DNA of 64,000 nucleotides from Buchnera aphidicola (Schlechtendalia chinensis) (GTDB taxonomy: Bacteria; Pseudomonadota; Gammaproteobacteria; Enterobacterales; Enterobacteriaceae), in contig NZ_CP011299.1 of the NCBI RefSeq assembly GCF_001648115.1, positions 496,001-560,000 on the forward strand, given 5' to 3'. The translations under genes were made by a program, and so were the position numbers. Of the stretch, positions 53,130 through 63,979 are shown piece after piece (within the stretch, counting starts at the first letter, position 1; each line of letters begins with the position of its first letter). Below the pieces are notes generated by a model, which had not been told where the DNA came from, ran no database searches, and saw only the letters and a program-made list of their open reading frames with translations.

Positions 53130-54680
53130 CTACATTAATAAAGATTTTTTTAATTTTTTTCGTATATATATTATTTTCCAAATACTATTTGAAATATCAA
53201 TCATAGCTTGTATAAAAGATTCAAAGATATCTTTTGAGATACCTACTCCATAAAAAATTCGATTTCCATAGCACGCTTCAATCTTAATATTCCCAAAAGT
53301 ATTAATATTTTCCTTATTCATCATTACAAAATTTTTTACTTTAAACTTAAATGACGCAATCTCATTGAATATTTTATATATTGCATATATCAATCCATTC
53401 TTAGTAATAATAACTCGATTATAAATTTGTGATCCACATAAAATTTTTATAGATAAATGTGATGTACCATTCGAACTAGACTTAATAATAAAACTTTTTA
53501 ATTTAAAATATTCTAATAGTTCACTATTTGAATTAGAAAAAGATAATATTTCTAAATCATAATCAAAAACTCTACCTTTTCTATCAGAAAGTTTTAGAAA
53601 AGAATCATATAAATTATTTAAATTATAGTCATGATCTTCTAAATATCCCATATTAGACATGTAATGTTTAACAGCGGCGCGCCCTGAGCGAGAAGTTAAA
53701 TTTAATAATTTTGATTTCAAGCCTATAGTTTCAGGAATTATTATTTCGTAATTTTCTCGATTCTTTAATACTCCATCTTGATGTATTCCGGAAGAATGTG
53801 TAAAAACATTTTCTCCTACTATAGATTTATTAGATGGAATAGATATATTACATATTTTGCTAACTATTTGACTAGTATTATAAATTTCTTTATATTTTAT
53901 ATTAGTATTTAATTTAAAAATGTCATTTCGTACTTTAATAGCCATAATTACTTCTTCTAAAGATGCATTTCCAGCACGTTCTCCTATTCCATTTATAGTT
54001 CCTTCTACTTGTCTTGCTCCTGCTTGTATAGCAGAAACAGAATTAGCAACAGCCATTCCTAGATCGTTGTGACAATGTATTGATATAACTGCTTTATCAA
54101 TATTAGGAACTTTTCGATATAAAGAAGTAATTATATCTTGAAATTGGCTAGGAATAGTGTAACCGACTGTATCTGGAATATTAATTGTCGTTGCACCAGA
54201 ACTAATTGCAATTTCTACAATACGACATAAGTTGTCCAAATCTGTTCTTCCTGCATCTTCACAAGAGAATTCAATATCATCTGTATATTTTCGTGCTCTC
54301 TTTATAGAACGAACCGCCATTTCTACGATTTCGTTAAACGTTCGTCCTAATTTAGATTCCATATGCAAAGAAGACGTGCCTAAAAAAATATGAATCCGAA
54401 AATAATCAGCGTTTTTCATCGCTTCAGCTGCTACATCTATATCTTTATCAATGCACCTAGCTAAACTACAAACTTTAGAAGTTTTAATATTTTTGGAAAT
54501 AATACAAATAGATTTAAAATCACCTGGAGACGAAATAGGAAATCCTACCTCTATAATATCAACTCCTAATTTTTCTAAAGCAAAAGCTATTTTTAATTTT
54601 TTTTCAACACTTAAACTTTCTTGTAAAGATTGCTCACCATCTCTTAACGTTGTATCAAAAATAATTAATTGTTGATTCAT
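53130..54680 (-). CDS. leuA: 2-isopropylmalate synthase
   Basis: Condenses acetyl-CoA with 2-ketoisovalerate, the committed step of leucine synthesis. 516 residues (523 in E. coli). Catalytic barrel: DTTLRDGEQ 9-17 with metal-binding D14, H202 and H204 (SIHCHNDLG), N238 (RAGNAS). The C-terminal third is the leucine-responsive regulatory domain, here more divergent, with loss of some similarity in [12 protein letters not shown] and beyond; it may respond less to feedback. AGGAAG lies 6 nt upstream of ATG 54680. It follows leuD by 405 nt, the reverse of the enterobacterial order in which leuA is first. Confidence 0.97.
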   Translation of the reverse strand: MNQQLIIFDTTLRDGEQSLQESLSVEKKLKIAFALEKLGVDIIEVGFPISSPGDFKSICIISKNIKTSKVCSLARCIDKDIDVAAEAMKNADYFRIHIFLGTSSLHMESKLGRTFNEIVEMAVRSIKRARKYTDDIEFSCEDAGRTDLDNLCRIVEIAISSGATTINIPDTVGYTIPSQFQDIITSLYRKVPNIDKAVISIHCHNDLGMAVANSVSAIQAGARQVEGTINGIGERAGNASLEEVIMAIKVRNDIFKLNTNIKYKEIYNTSQIVSKICNISIPSNKSIVGENVFTHSSGIHQDGVLKNRENYEIIIPETIGLKSKLLNLTSRSGRAAVKHYMSNMGYLEDHDYNLNNLYDSFLKLSDRKGRVFDYDLEILSFSNSNSELLEYFKLKSFIIKSSSNGTSHLSIKILCGSQIYNRVIITKNGLIYAIYKIFNEIASFKFKVKNFVMMNKENINTFGNIKIEACYGNRIFYGVGISKDIFESFIQAMIDISNSIWKIIYIRKKLKKSLLM

Positions 54681-55085
54681 TTATCTTCCTAAAAATTAAA
54701 TTTATAATATGATATTCTTGAAAAATTTATAAAATAAAGAAATAATAATTTTCTTTATTACGAATACTAGTTAACACTGAAACTTTTAAATAACGTTTAT
54801 TGCGTATGCTTATTTCAAAAAATCATACTAAAACTATAAAATATATATTACGATTCTTTGTATATTTTAAAAAATTAAAAGATTCAACTACATACATAGT
54901 ATGTAAATAGTATTGCATATCAAAAATTAAAAATATAAAGAAATAAAAAAACATTGAAAATATAATCATAAAAAATTTATTTTAATTCAATGACAAATAA
55001 TATAAATGCTAAAAATTTAGAATATAAATGATATTTATAATGTTTTTTATAAACTAATTAGATAGTTTTAAAATCATCTTAAAAA
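54681..55085. other. 405-nt spacer between leuD and leuA
   Basis: Unlike the other, tight junctions of the leucine cluster, leuD and leuA are separated by 405 nt of A/T-rich DNA. No ORF of repA or yqhA type is visible. A 7-bp hairpin TACATAC/GTATGTA (54889-54905) is present. The spacer must hold a leuA promoter if leuA is transcribed separately, and is where plasmid backbone would be expected if the cluster came from a circle. Confidence 0.5.
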
Positions 55086-55697
55086 TTAATTGAAAGGACT
55101 TAAAAATTTTGGGATTCTACTTTCATAATATTTTATTTTTTCAATATGCTTTAACGTTAAATCAATGTCATCTAATCCATTTAACATACAGCATTTATGA
55201 AAATGATTAATCTCAAATGTATGATGTTTGTTATCTATTAAAATTTTATTCTCAATCAAATTTACTGTTACAAATATACGATGGAACTTTAAAACTAAAT
55301 TAAATAAATGATCTATTAAATTTTTAGACAGTACTACAGGTAACAAACCATTTTTAATACTATTATTATAAAAAATATCAGAAAAACTAGACGATAAAAT
55401 TACTTTAAATCCGTATTCTAAAAGAGCCCAAACTGCGTGCTCTCTCGATGATCCGCATCCAAAATTTTCTCGAGACAATAAGATTGTGCTATTCTTATAA
55501 AAGTTTTGATTTAAAGAAAAATCAGGATTTTCAATTCTTCCTAAATTATCTAAATATCTCCAATTATGAAACAAATGTTTACCAAATCCCGATTTAGTAA
55601 TCTTTTGTAAAAATTGTTTAGGAATAATCGCATCAGTATCTATGTTCGATATATCTAAAGGAGCTACCAATCCAGTATAACAAGTAAATTTTTCCAT
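55086..55697 (-). CDS. leuD: 3-isopropylmalate dehydratase small subunit
   Basis: Swivel domain of the heterodimer that isomerises 2- to 3-isopropylmalate. 203 residues (201 in E. coli). Start MEKFTCYTGLVAPLDISNID; conserved NTDAIIPKQFLQ near 20-30; ENFGCGSSREHAVWAL near 77-92. Stop-to-start spacing from leuC is 33 nt, with GGAAA upstream of the start. Confidence 0.97.
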   Translation of the reverse strand: MEKFTCYTGLVAPLDISNIDTDAIIPKQFLQKITKSGFGKHLFHNWRYLDNLGRIENPDFSLNQNFYKNSTILLSRENFGCGSSREHAVWALLEYGFKVILSSSFSDIFYNNSIKNGLLPVVLSKNLIDHLFNLVLKFHRIFVTVNLIENKILIDNKHHTFEINHFHKCCMLNGLDDIDLTLKHIEKIKYYESRIPKFLSPFN

Positions 55698-55730
55698 ATT
55701 TATGTTTCCAAAAAAAAATTTGTATTATAA

Positions 55731-57128
55731 TTATAATTTCCTAACATCAACAAAATGACCAAAAAGTGCTGCTGCCGCAGCCATAATTGGACTAACCAAA
55801 TGTGTTCTTCCACCTCTACCTTGACGACCTTCAAAATTTCTGTTACTTGTCGAAGCACAACGTTCTTTACTCTTCAAACAATCACCGTTCATAGCTAAAC
55901 ACATGGAACAGCCAGAATGACGCCATTCAAATCCAGCGTTAACAAATATTTTATCTAACCCTTCTTCCTCTGCTTGTCGTTTTACCGTACCTGATCCTGG
56001 AACAATAATGGCATGCACAGTGTCAGAAATACATTTATGCTTTACAATATTTGCAACATCACGTAAATCTTCTATTCTAGAATTAGTACATGATCCAATG
56101 AATACTTTATCAATTGATACATCTGTTAAATACATTCCAGGTTCTAGTCCCATATACTGCAATGATTGTTCTGCACTATTTCTCTCAATAACATCATAAT
56201 AAGATAAAAGTTCCGGGATTTTTTCATCAATAGAAATCGTTTGACTTGGATTAGTCCCCCAAGTAACTTGAGGAGAAACAGAAGATATATCTAACACTAC
56301 TTTCTTATCGAAATTCGCCCCTAAATCAGATTTTAAAGTGTTCCAATACAACAATGCACAATTCCAATCTTTGCCTTTTGGGACATATGTACGATTTTTC
56401 AAATATTCTACAGTAACTTTATCCGGAGCAATAATTCCTGATTTTGCACCCATTTCAATGACCATGTTACATATCGTCATTCTACTTTCCATACTCAAAT
56501 GAGGAATTAAACTTCCAGAAAATTCTATAACATATCCAGATCCACAAGATATCCCTAAACGCCTTATTATAAATAAAATTATGTCTTTTGCTGTAGTTCC
56601 ATAATTAATATTACCATTCAATTCTATTTTCATACTTTTAAAACGATCTTGTTTTAACGTTTGCGTAGACAAAACGTGTTCTACTTCAGATGTACCAATC
56701 CCAAAAGATAACGTGCCAAAAGCTCCATGTGTAGAAGTATGAGAATCACCACAAACTATAGTCATTCCTGGTAAAATCATTCCTTGCTCAGGACCAACAA
56801 CATGAACAATTCCTTGGTTAGGATTGCTTAAATCAAACAATTTAATGTTAAATTCTTCACAATTCTTGATTAATTCATTCATTTGTTTCTTAGCTATAAC
56901 AGTTGAAAGTTCTAAATTTCTACTAATCGTTGGAACATTGTGATCCATAACAGCAAAAGTTTTATTCGGTTGTCTTACAAATCTATTCTTAGAACGCATT
57001 TCACAAAAAGCTTGAGGAGAAGTAACTTCATGTATTAAATGTAAATCTATATACAAGATTGGAAGATGATCTTTTTCTTCACATACTATATGTGCATCAT
57101 ATAATTTTTGATAGAGTGTTTTTTTCAT
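55731..57128 (-). CDS. leuC: 3-isopropylmalate dehydratase large subunit
   Basis: Aconitase-family subunit with a 4Fe-4S cluster. 465 residues (466 in E. coli). Cluster ligands C347 (GSCTNSR), C407 and C410 (GCSMCLA) are intact. MDHNVPT near 62-68 and [13 protein letters not shown] near 126-138 form the active site. Its start codon overlaps the leuB stop (ATGA), showing translational coupling. Maturation of the cluster can draw on NfuA from this window. Confidence 0.97.
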   Translation of the reverse strand: MKKTLYQKLYDAHIVCEEKDHLPILYIDLHLIHEVTSPQAFCEMRSKNRFVRQPNKTFAVMDHNVPTISRNLELSTVIAKKQMNELIKNCEEFNIKLFDLSNPNQGIVHVVGPEQGMILPGMTIVCGDSHTSTHGAFGTLSFGIGTSEVEHVLSTQTLKQDRFKSMKIELNGNINYGTTAKDIILFIIRRLGISCGSGYVIEFSGSLIPHLSMESRMTICNMVIEMGAKSGIIAPDKVTVEYLKNRTYVPKGKDWNCALLYWNTLKSDLGANFDKKVVLDISSVSPQVTWGTNPSQTISIDEKIPELLSYYDVIERNSAEQSLQYMGLEPGMYLTDVSIDKVFIGSCTNSRIEDLRDVANIVKHKCISDTVHAIIVPGSGTVKRQAEEEGLDKIFVNAGFEWRHSGCSMCLAMNGDCLKSKERCASTSNRNFEGRQGRGGRTHLVSPIMAAAAALFGHFVDVRKL

Positions 57129-58225
57129 TGTATTCTTCTATAAGATAGAAATTTAGATATAACATCGCCCATTTCACTAGTACTAACAAGATTATTATTC
57201 TTTTGCAAGATATCTTTTGTACGATAACCTAATCTTAAAACTTCATATACTACTGATTCAATAATATTTGAAATTTCAATTAATTGAAAACTATATCTAA
57301 ATAGCATACCAATTGAAAGAATTAGAGCAATAGGATTAGCGATATTTTTTCCTTTGATGTCTGGAGCTGAACCACCTGCTGGCTCATATAAACCAAATCC
57401 TGCTTCATTCAAACTGGCTGACGGTAGCAAACCTAAAGAACCGGTAATTATTGCACATTCATCAGAAATAATGTCACCGAATAAATTAGAACATAAAATT
57501 ACATCAAACTTATCAGGATTTTTAATTAATTGCATAGTAGCATTATCAACATATAAATGAGATAAATTCACTTCAGGATATTCTAATGACACAGTATTAA
57601 CCGTTTCTCGCCATAATACAGAAGTTTCCAATACGTTAGCTTTATCAATAGAAACCAGATTACGCTTTCTACTTAAAGCTAATTTAAATGCTATATGAGC
57701 TATTCTCTCGATCTCAAATTGATAATACATTTCAGTATCAAAAGAATACTTTTTAGAATTTACATATTTTGTTCCTTTTCTCTTATTAAAATAAATTCCT
57801 CCTATCAATTCGCGCACACACAAAACGTTAAATCCTCTAGAAACTATCTCAAATCGAAGAGGAGATAAGTTTTCTATTCCAGAATACAAACGAGCTGGTC
57901 TCAAATTTGCAAACAAATTAAAATATTTTCTTAAAGGAAGCAAAGCACCTCTTTCTGGCTGTAAGTAAGACGATAAATTCTCCCATTTTGGACCACCAAC
58001 AGCTCCAAACAAAATTGCATGAGAATTTTCGCATCCGCGCAAAGTACTTTCAGGAAGTGCAATTCCATGTCTATCTATTGCAATTCCACCAACATCATAT
58101 TCTTTTGTTTCAATATTCATACAAAAATTTTTTTGAAGTACATTTAAAATTTTATATCCTTCTCTCATTATCTCAGGTCCGATACCATCACCTGGTAAAA
58201 CTGCAATTTTGTATTTTCTCTTCAT
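57125..58225 (-). CDS. leuB: 3-isopropylmalate dehydrogenase
   Basis: Oxidises and decarboxylates 3-isopropylmalate with NAD. 366 residues (363 in E. coli). Start [17 protein letters not shown]; substrate site [11 protein letters not shown] and metal-binding aspartates in [14 protein letters not shown] near 223-236; NAD-binding [16 protein letters not shown] near 279-294. It is first of the leuB-leuC-leuD-leuA series here. A 1.1-kb A/T-rich region lies upstream; I could not place a promoter or leader peptide. Confidence 0.97.
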   Translation of the reverse strand: MKRKYKIAVLPGDGIGPEIMREGYKILNVLQKNFCMNIETKEYDVGGIAIDRHGIALPESTLRGCENSHAILFGAVGGPKWENLSSYLQPERGALLPLRKYFNLFANLRPARLYSGIENLSPLRFEIVSRGFNVLCVRELIGGIYFNKRKGTKYVNSKKYSFDTEMYYQFEIERIAHIAFKLALSRKRNLVSIDKANVLETSVLWRETVNTVSLEYPEVNLSHLYVDNATMQLIKNPDKFDVILCSNLFGDIISDECAIITGSLGLLPSASLNEAGFGLYEPAGGSAPDIKGKNIANPIALILSIGMLFRYSFQLIEISNIIESVVYEVLRLGYRTKDILQKNNNLVSTSEMGDVISKFLSYRRIQ

Positions 58226-59340
58226 ATATAAATATGATTCCTTATACTAAGAATATTTTCCTAAAATTTATAAAACATTTAAATAATGTATATTACAAAC
58301 TTAATGTAATAATATTTAAAAAAAAATACATATATATTGAAACGTCCTAAAGTTTTTTAATATATGTACATAAACTCTACGATATTATGATAAAAAATTA
58401 AAATTTAATGTGTAAAATTTTGACTAACAAAAAAATGCAATTAAAATCACTTAAAATTTTAGAAGAATAAATATTAATCAAATTTTAAAAGTAAATAAAA
58501 ACCGTAAAGTTAATATAAAAATGCAAAATAATAAATAAAAAAAATGAGTTAAACATAAAAACGTATATAAAAATTTAAAAGACTAAGTATATAAAAAATT
58601 ATAAAATATAATATATTTTCTAAAATTATAACGTTTAAAAATTAAATAAAATTCACATATATTAAAAAATTTTAGGATTTTTGATAAAAATTTAAAAATA
58701 ATACAAAAAAAAGTAAAAAATATACATTAGAAATTTATTTAAAATTTAAAAAATCATCTTTTATTTAAAAAATATAATTGATACAATTATTATAAGAATA
58801 TATATATTTCTAAAAAATTTTTTAAAATAAAATATGTATAAAAAATTAATGAAATGTAATAAAAGCTAATATGATTTTTTTAATTTTTTTACAACCTCTA
58901 TAAAATAGACTTTTAAAATTCTTAAAAGTTACTAAAATATAAGATAAACAAAACGTTTTTAAAAACACAAAATTTTTGTAAAAAAGTATAACTAAATTAC
59001 TTAAAAAACTTATTAAAATATTTTCAAATTAAATCTGTTTAATGCTAAAAATCTTGTAATAAAATTTTTTTTTACACAAAAATTTATATAAATTAAACTT
59101 GTTTAAAACTTAATTAAATTTTAAATAAATTTCAAAATTCGTATCCAAACTCAATATTCATAAAACCAATAATAACTATCAAAAAATTTTGTATTTAAAA
59201 AAATATTTAATATTTTATAACATTAAAAGAAAATTCTAGAAAAAATATAAATAATCAATAAATTATGAAATCTATATTTCTAACTTAAAAAATTAGAATT
59301 TTATAAAATACGCAAAAGTAAGATTTCATGCCAAATAACT
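58226..59340. other. 1.1-kb AT-rich region between leuB and trmB
   Basis: The longest gene-free stretch of the window. It comes after the 3' end of trmB and before the promoter side of leuB. In E. coli yggS, yggT, yggW and others lie between yqgF and trmB; no remnant is recognisable. Very low GC, with long runs of A and T; no tRNA, no ORF with a familiar motif, and no obvious long inverted repeat. Confidence 0.5.
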
Positions 59341-60057
59341 TCACACTGACTTAAACATTAAGTCAAATACAGAGTTGTTAAAACGTATTGCCTTTTTTTC
59401 AAATTTAGTAAAAGGTCTAAATTTTGGACGAGAAATATAACTGTTCGAATTAGATAAATTAGAATATCCACTAATGTCATGAACTATAGAAACAATTTCT
59501 TCTGCATATGATTGACAATCAGTTGATATATGTAAAATTCCATTAAACACTAATTTTTTAAGAATTAAACGAGCGAACATTTTTGTAAAAATTCGTCTTT
59601 TTCTATGACGTCTTTTTGGCCATGGATCTGGAAAAAAAATTTGAATCTCATGTAATGTTTTATCACAAATCATATTATTTAAAACTTCTACTGCGTCATG
59701 GTAAATAATTCGAACATTTTTTAAAGAATGAAAATTAATATGTTTAAGACATGAAACAATACCCGGTAAATAAACTTCAATTCCTATAAAATTTTTAGAT
59801 GGATTTCTTAACGCATATCTTAGCAACGAATCACCCACTCCGAAACCAATTTCTAATATTAATGGAAAATGAAAATGAAAATAATCATCAATATTTATAT
59901 AAAATTGTGAAAAATCTATTCCGAATTTTGGCCAATACATACTAATAAAATTACTTTGAGAATCGCTCAGTTTTCTATTTCTAGAAACAAAACTTTGAAT
60001 TCTCCGCAAAAAAGTTCCATTCTTGCAATATTTTGATGTAATAACACTATTTATCAT
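59341..60057 (-). CDS. trmB: tRNA (guanine-N7)-methyltransferase
   Basis: Makes m7G46 in the variable loop of many tRNAs using SAM. 238 residues (239 in E. coli). SAM motif LEIGFGVGDSLL at 68-79; the acidic GIEVY after it, and the signature FFPDPWPKRRH at 141-151. RRIQSFVSRNRKLSDSQ (18-34) is the N-terminal tRNA-contact segment. It is divergent from mutY (165-nt gap). Confidence 0.96.
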   Translation of the reverse strand: MINSVITSKYCKNGTFLRRIQSFVSRNRKLSDSQSNFISMYWPKFGIDFSQFYINIDDYFHFHFPLILEIGFGVGDSLLRYALRNPSKNFIGIEVYLPGIVSCLKHINFHSLKNVRIIYHDAVEVLNNMICDKTLHEIQIFFPDPWPKRRHRKRRIFTKMFARLILKKLVFNGILHISTDCQSYAEEIVSIVHDISGYSNLSNSNSYISRPKFRPFTKFEKKAIRFNNSVFDLMFKSV

Positions 60058-60222
60058 ATGAAATACAAAAATAATTTTAGTCTAATAAATATATAACACA
60101 TTTACAATTCCTACAAATAATATGTAATTTTCAATGAACATATACGATGAGTTAAAAAATATGTATAATAATTTTTAACTCAATTCACAACAAAAATTTT
60201 TATTTAAAAATCCGGTTATTGC

Positions 60223-61273
60223 GTGATCCCATCATCGTTATTTTCACAAATAGTTTTAAATTGGTACCATACAAATGGTAGAAAACATTTACCATGGAAA
60301 ATTACAAATAATCCTTATAAAATTTGGATATCAGAAATTATGCTGCAACAAACACAAGTAAATTCTGTAATACCTTATTATAATAAATTTATCCAAATTT
60401 TCCCAAATATCAACATATTAGCTCACACTTCAATTGATAAAATACTAAATATATGGAGTGGTTTAGGATACTATACGAGAGCACATAATGTTCACAATAC
60501 TTCTAAAATTGTTGTAAAAAACTATAATGGAATATTTCCAAATCACTTTTCCGATATCATTAAATTACCAGGAATAGGTCGAACTACGGCAGGAGCTATC
60601 TTATCATTCGGATTCAACCTATATGGTTGTATTCTCGATGGAAATATAAAGAGGCTTCTATTAAGATATTTTAATATAAGTTTTAAAAAAAAAGAACCAA
60701 TTGAAAAAAAATTGTGGAATATTATAAAATTCATAACACCAATATACAACACTAGCAAATTTAATCAAGCTATAATAGATATAGGATCACTAATTTGTTT
60801 AAAGTCCAAACCAAAATGTAAAATATGTCCTCTAATAAAAACATGTTTATCATTCAAAAATGATAATTGGAATACATATCCTACAATTAAAAAAAAAAAG
60901 TAAAAAGATTCTTTTTTTAATTGTTCAATATAAAAATTTTGTTTTCTTAGAACGTAATCAACTTAAAAAAATATGGAAAGGATTATATTACTTTCCAACA
61001 TTTGAAAAAATTTTAGAAATTTTAAAATGGATACAAAATAAAAATATTTATATTTATGAGAAAAAAATATGTCAATCATTTATACACAAATTTTCACATA
61101 TTCAACTTTTTTGTACTCCAATTCGAGTTCAAATACACAAAAAATTTCTCATTAAAAAAAATGATAATAATATTTGGTTAAATATTGCTAATCCTCAAAA
61201 AGTTGGAATACCATCTCCGATAAAAAAAATTATTAATAATGAATTGTACCATACTTGTGTAAAAAAAATATAA
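60223..61273 (+). pseudogene. mutY: Adenine DNA glycosylase MutY, frame broken at a run of 11 A
   Basis: MutY removes A mispaired with 8-oxoguanine. The first frame (60223-60903, GTG start, no clear ribosome-binding site) has the glycosylase core: catalytic E38 and D139, helix-hairpin-helix LPGIGRTTAG 115-124 and Fe-S cysteines C192, C199, C202, C208. It stops at TAA after KKKK encoded by A11 (60889-60899). The second frame, 60899-61273, carries the NUDIX-like C-terminal domain: GLYYFPTFEK, FSHIQLF and a final VGIPSPIKKI. One A fewer joins them to 349 residues, against 350 in E. coli. The gene may still yield full-length protein by transcription slippage, or a truncated core; I call it a pseudogene only for the genomic break. 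Confidence 0.9.
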
Positions 61274-61290
61274 TTAAAGGAAAACATCCA

Positions 61291-61533
61291 ATGAATACAA
61301 AAATCTTTTGTCAATTCTTCAACAAATATGCTGACAAACTAGAACGGAAACCATATCCAGGAAAAATCGGAGATAAAATTTATAAAAAAATTTCTAAAGA
61401 TGCATGGAAACAATGGATGTTCCAACAAACAAAAATGATTAATGAAAAAAAATTAAATATGTTTAATATCAATGATAGAAAAATATTAGAAAATTATATG
61501 ATAAAATTTCTTTTTAAGAAAAAACAAATATAA
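61291..61533 (+). CDS. yggX: YggX, Fe(2+)-trafficking protein
   Basis: Linked in enterobacteria to protection of Fe-S proteins from oxidation; MutY's own cluster is a plausible client. From ATG 61291 the product has 80 residues (91 in E. coli), with AAAGGA 11 nt before. C7 in KIFCQFF is conserved, as are YPGKIG and MINEKKLNM. The C-terminus is shortened by about ten residues. The frame is open from 61255, overlapping mutY; that extension has no family support. Confidence 0.94.
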   Translation: MNTKIFCQFFNKYADKLERKPYPGKIGDKIYKKISKDAWKQWMFQQTKMINEKKLNMFNINDRKILENYMIKFLFKKKQI

Positions 61534-61602
61534 AAAATATTTAAAATATTCGATATCATCAAAAACTAAAACGTTGCTTTTCATAAAAAATCATAAAAAA
61601 TT

Positions 61603-62418
61603 ATGAATTTATATAAAACAAACAAAATCAATATAGCATGTAATATTTTAATTCTTGATTCAGGTTTAGGTGGATTATCTATCTATAAAAAAATTAAAAA
61701 CAATTTTAAAAACGCAAATTTTATATATGTGTGTGATAATGCTGCTTTTCCTTATGGAACAAAAAAAGAATCGTTTATTATTTCAAGATGTTTAAAAATA
61801 ATTAGTACCATTGCAACTAGAGAAAATATTACTTTAGCAATACTTGCATGTAATACAGCTAGCGTTACTAGTCTGCTAATATTAAGAAATAAATTTAACT
61901 TTCCTATAATCGGGATTATACCTAACATAAAAAAAGCGATTAAAACCACTAAAAATAAAACAATTGGTTTACTTGCAACTAGAACAACTATTTACAACAA
62001 AAACATTCAAAATTTAATTAAATTCTACGCTCCTAGAATTATTATAAAAACATTACACAATGAAAAATTAATTAAAATTACTGAAGAAGAATTAAAAAAG
62101 AAAACAAATTCAATGAAATTAATAAAAAAAACACTAAACTCATGGATTACTTCTATAGAAGCACCAGATACAATTATACTAGGATGTACTCATTTTTACT
62201 TTATAAAACATAAAATAAAAAAATTATTTTTAAACAAAATAAATATAATTGATTCCAATGTTCTAATATCCAAAAAACTTCATAAAATTTTGAACAATAA
62301 CTTTGTTAAAAATGAAAATATAGCTTACTTGTCGAGAACGTCTAAAAAAGACAAAGATTTATTAAATGTATTTAAAAAATATGATTTTATAAAATTTAAA
62401 AAAATAGAACTATATTAG
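61603..62418 (+). CDS. murI: Glutamate racemase
   Basis: Makes D-glutamate for peptidoglycan. 271 residues (285 in E. coli). The two catalytic cysteines are C83 (LACNTAS) and C195 (LGCTHF); ILDSGLGGLSIYKKI near 17-31 and DNAAFPYGTK near 45-54 are conserved. The N-terminal extension of the E. coli enzyme that binds the UDP-MurNAc-Ala activator is shorter here. Retained although Buchnera keeps few wall genes. Confidence 0.96.
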   Translation: MNLYKTNKINIACNILILDSGLGGLSIYKKIKNNFKNANFIYVCDNAAFPYGTKKESFIISRCLKIISTIATRENITLAILACNTASVTSLLILRNKFNFPIIGIIPNIKKAIKTTKNKTIGLLATRTTIYNKNIQNLIKFYAPRIIIKTLHNEKLIKITEEELKKKTNSMKLIKKTLNSWITSIEAPDTIILGCTHFYFIKHKIKKLFLNKINIIDSNVLISKKLHKILNNNFVKNENIAYLSRTSKKDKDLLNVFKKYDFIKFKKIELY

Positions 62419-62482
62419 CAATATTTAAATATAAAAAACAATGTTAAATTTAACATTTTTAAACATATAAAAATAAAATACA

Positions 62483-63910
62483 TTACGCTTGTAAAATTTT
62501 TTTATTAATATTACGTACATATCTTAACAAGTCTTTTAACAAAAGAACATTTTTAAAATTTTTGCTATTTAATTTTAATAGTTCTGATACTCTATCCACA
62601 TATGTGGATATCTTTTCTTTAGTCATTACTGAATTACAGTACTTTCTCCAAATAACTTTCTCTGTTTCATTTAACAAATTAGGATAATTTCTAGCCCTAC
62701 AACGAAAAAATAACGATTTCATTCTATCTGTTAAGAATGGAAATTGGATATCAAAAGAACATTTTTTAAGAAAATTATGTGTAATTTTTACTATATTTTT
62801 TTCAGAACTACTCAATAATTTACTATATAATTGAAGATCAATATTTTCATACTGAACCTTTACGAAATTACCAATAACAACCTTTAATTTTTTTTTTAAA
62901 AAAATTCTATTACGTATTAATGATAAATTTTTTCTAAATAATTTAAAATCTATACCAAAACTTTCATAAAATTTAATTTTAATAACATTAATAGGAGCCA
63001 ATATTGGACAACGATTAACGTAAATGAATATAATACCTCTCTTGAAAAATTGACTATAATCTTCTATAGTACCCTTAATATTAATTAAATATTCAATAAA
63101 AATAGAAAAATTTTTTGTTAAATCAAAAGCGATTAATATATTTAAATTATTTGGATGCCATAAAATAGGAGCAATAAACCCAACGTTTTTTTTTAAGACA
63201 CCGAAAAATTGAGATACATATATCATAGGTTTGACATTTTTAATATCAATTATTTTTAACAACTGTTTTTTATTTCGACATTTAAAAAAATAATTAAATA
63301 ATCTTGGTTGCCTTCTTTTTAATAATTTTGCTATTTGAAGGGTAGCATATACATCACTAATAGCGCTATGCGCTTGATAATGTTTAACATTGTTATATTT
63401 AGATACATCGGACAATTTAAAACTAGGAAAATCACTATTTTTTCTAAAAGGCCAATTAATTCCTTTAGGACGTAATGCATAACATGCTCTCAATACATTT
63501 AAAATATCCCATCTAGAATTACCGTTTTTCCAACTCCATTCATAAGGATCAAAAAAATTACGATAAAAAATATTTCTTGTAAATTCATCATCAAACTTAA
63601 TATTATTATATCCTAAAATACAAGTATTAGGTCTTTTAAATTGTTCATGGATCCTATCTGTAAATTCAAATTCGTTCAAACCATATTTCTTTACATAGTT
63701 GGGAGAAATTCCAGTTATTAATATTGATTCAGGATTAGGAAAATAATCTATTGGAGGAAAACAAAAAAACTCATTAGGAATATCAATAATATTAAAGTGA
63801 ATATCAGTTCGAATACATGCAAATTGAGAAGGTTTATCTAAAGCAGGATGAATTCCAAAAGTTTCATAGTCATAAAACAAAAATGTAAAATCACACGATT
63901 CTAATACCAT
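62483..63910 (-). CDS. sbcB: Exodeoxyribonuclease I
   Basis: A processive 3'-5' single-strand DNA exonuclease of the DEDDh class, working with recombination and mismatch repair. 475 residues, as in E. coli. Active-site residues D14 and E16 (FYDYETFG), D107/D108 (KFDDE), H181 and D186 (AHSAISDVYA) are complete. The C-terminal SH3-like and helical domains that bind the SSB tail are present but more divergent. SSB's tail DIPF is preserved in this window, consistent with contact. It converges with murI. Confidence 0.96.
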   Translation of the reverse strand: MVLESCDFTFLFYDYETFGIHPALDKPSQFACIRTDIHFNIIDIPNEFFCFPPIDYFPNPESILITGISPNYVKKYGLNEFEFTDRIHEQFKRPNTCILGYNNIKFDDEFTRNIFYRNFFDPYEWSWKNGNSRWDILNVLRACYALRPKGINWPFRKNSDFPSFKLSDVSKYNNVKHYQAHSAISDVYATLQIAKLLKRRQPRLFNYFFKCRNKKQLLKIIDIKNVKPMIYVSQFFGVLKKNVGFIAPILWHPNNLNILIAFDLTKNFSIFIEYLINIKGTIEDYSQFFKRGIIFIYVNRCPILAPINVIKIKFYESFGIDFKLFRKNLSLIRNRIFLKKKLKVVIGNFVKVQYENIDLQLYSKLLSSSEKNIVKITHNFLKKCSFDIQFPFLTDRMKSLFFRCRARNYPNLLNETEKVIWRKYCNSVMTKEKISTYVDRVSELLKLNSKNFKNVLLLKDLLRYVRNINKKILQA

Positions 63911-63979
63911 AATAATTATATATATTTAAATTTAAATGTCATAACATATAATATATCATATAACAAATTTAATAAAAAA

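Noticed and set aside
57988-58350. 120-codon plus-strand frame opposite the leuB start
   Set aside because: It is antisense to a well-supported gene, has biased composition mirrored from leuB and no recognised motif.
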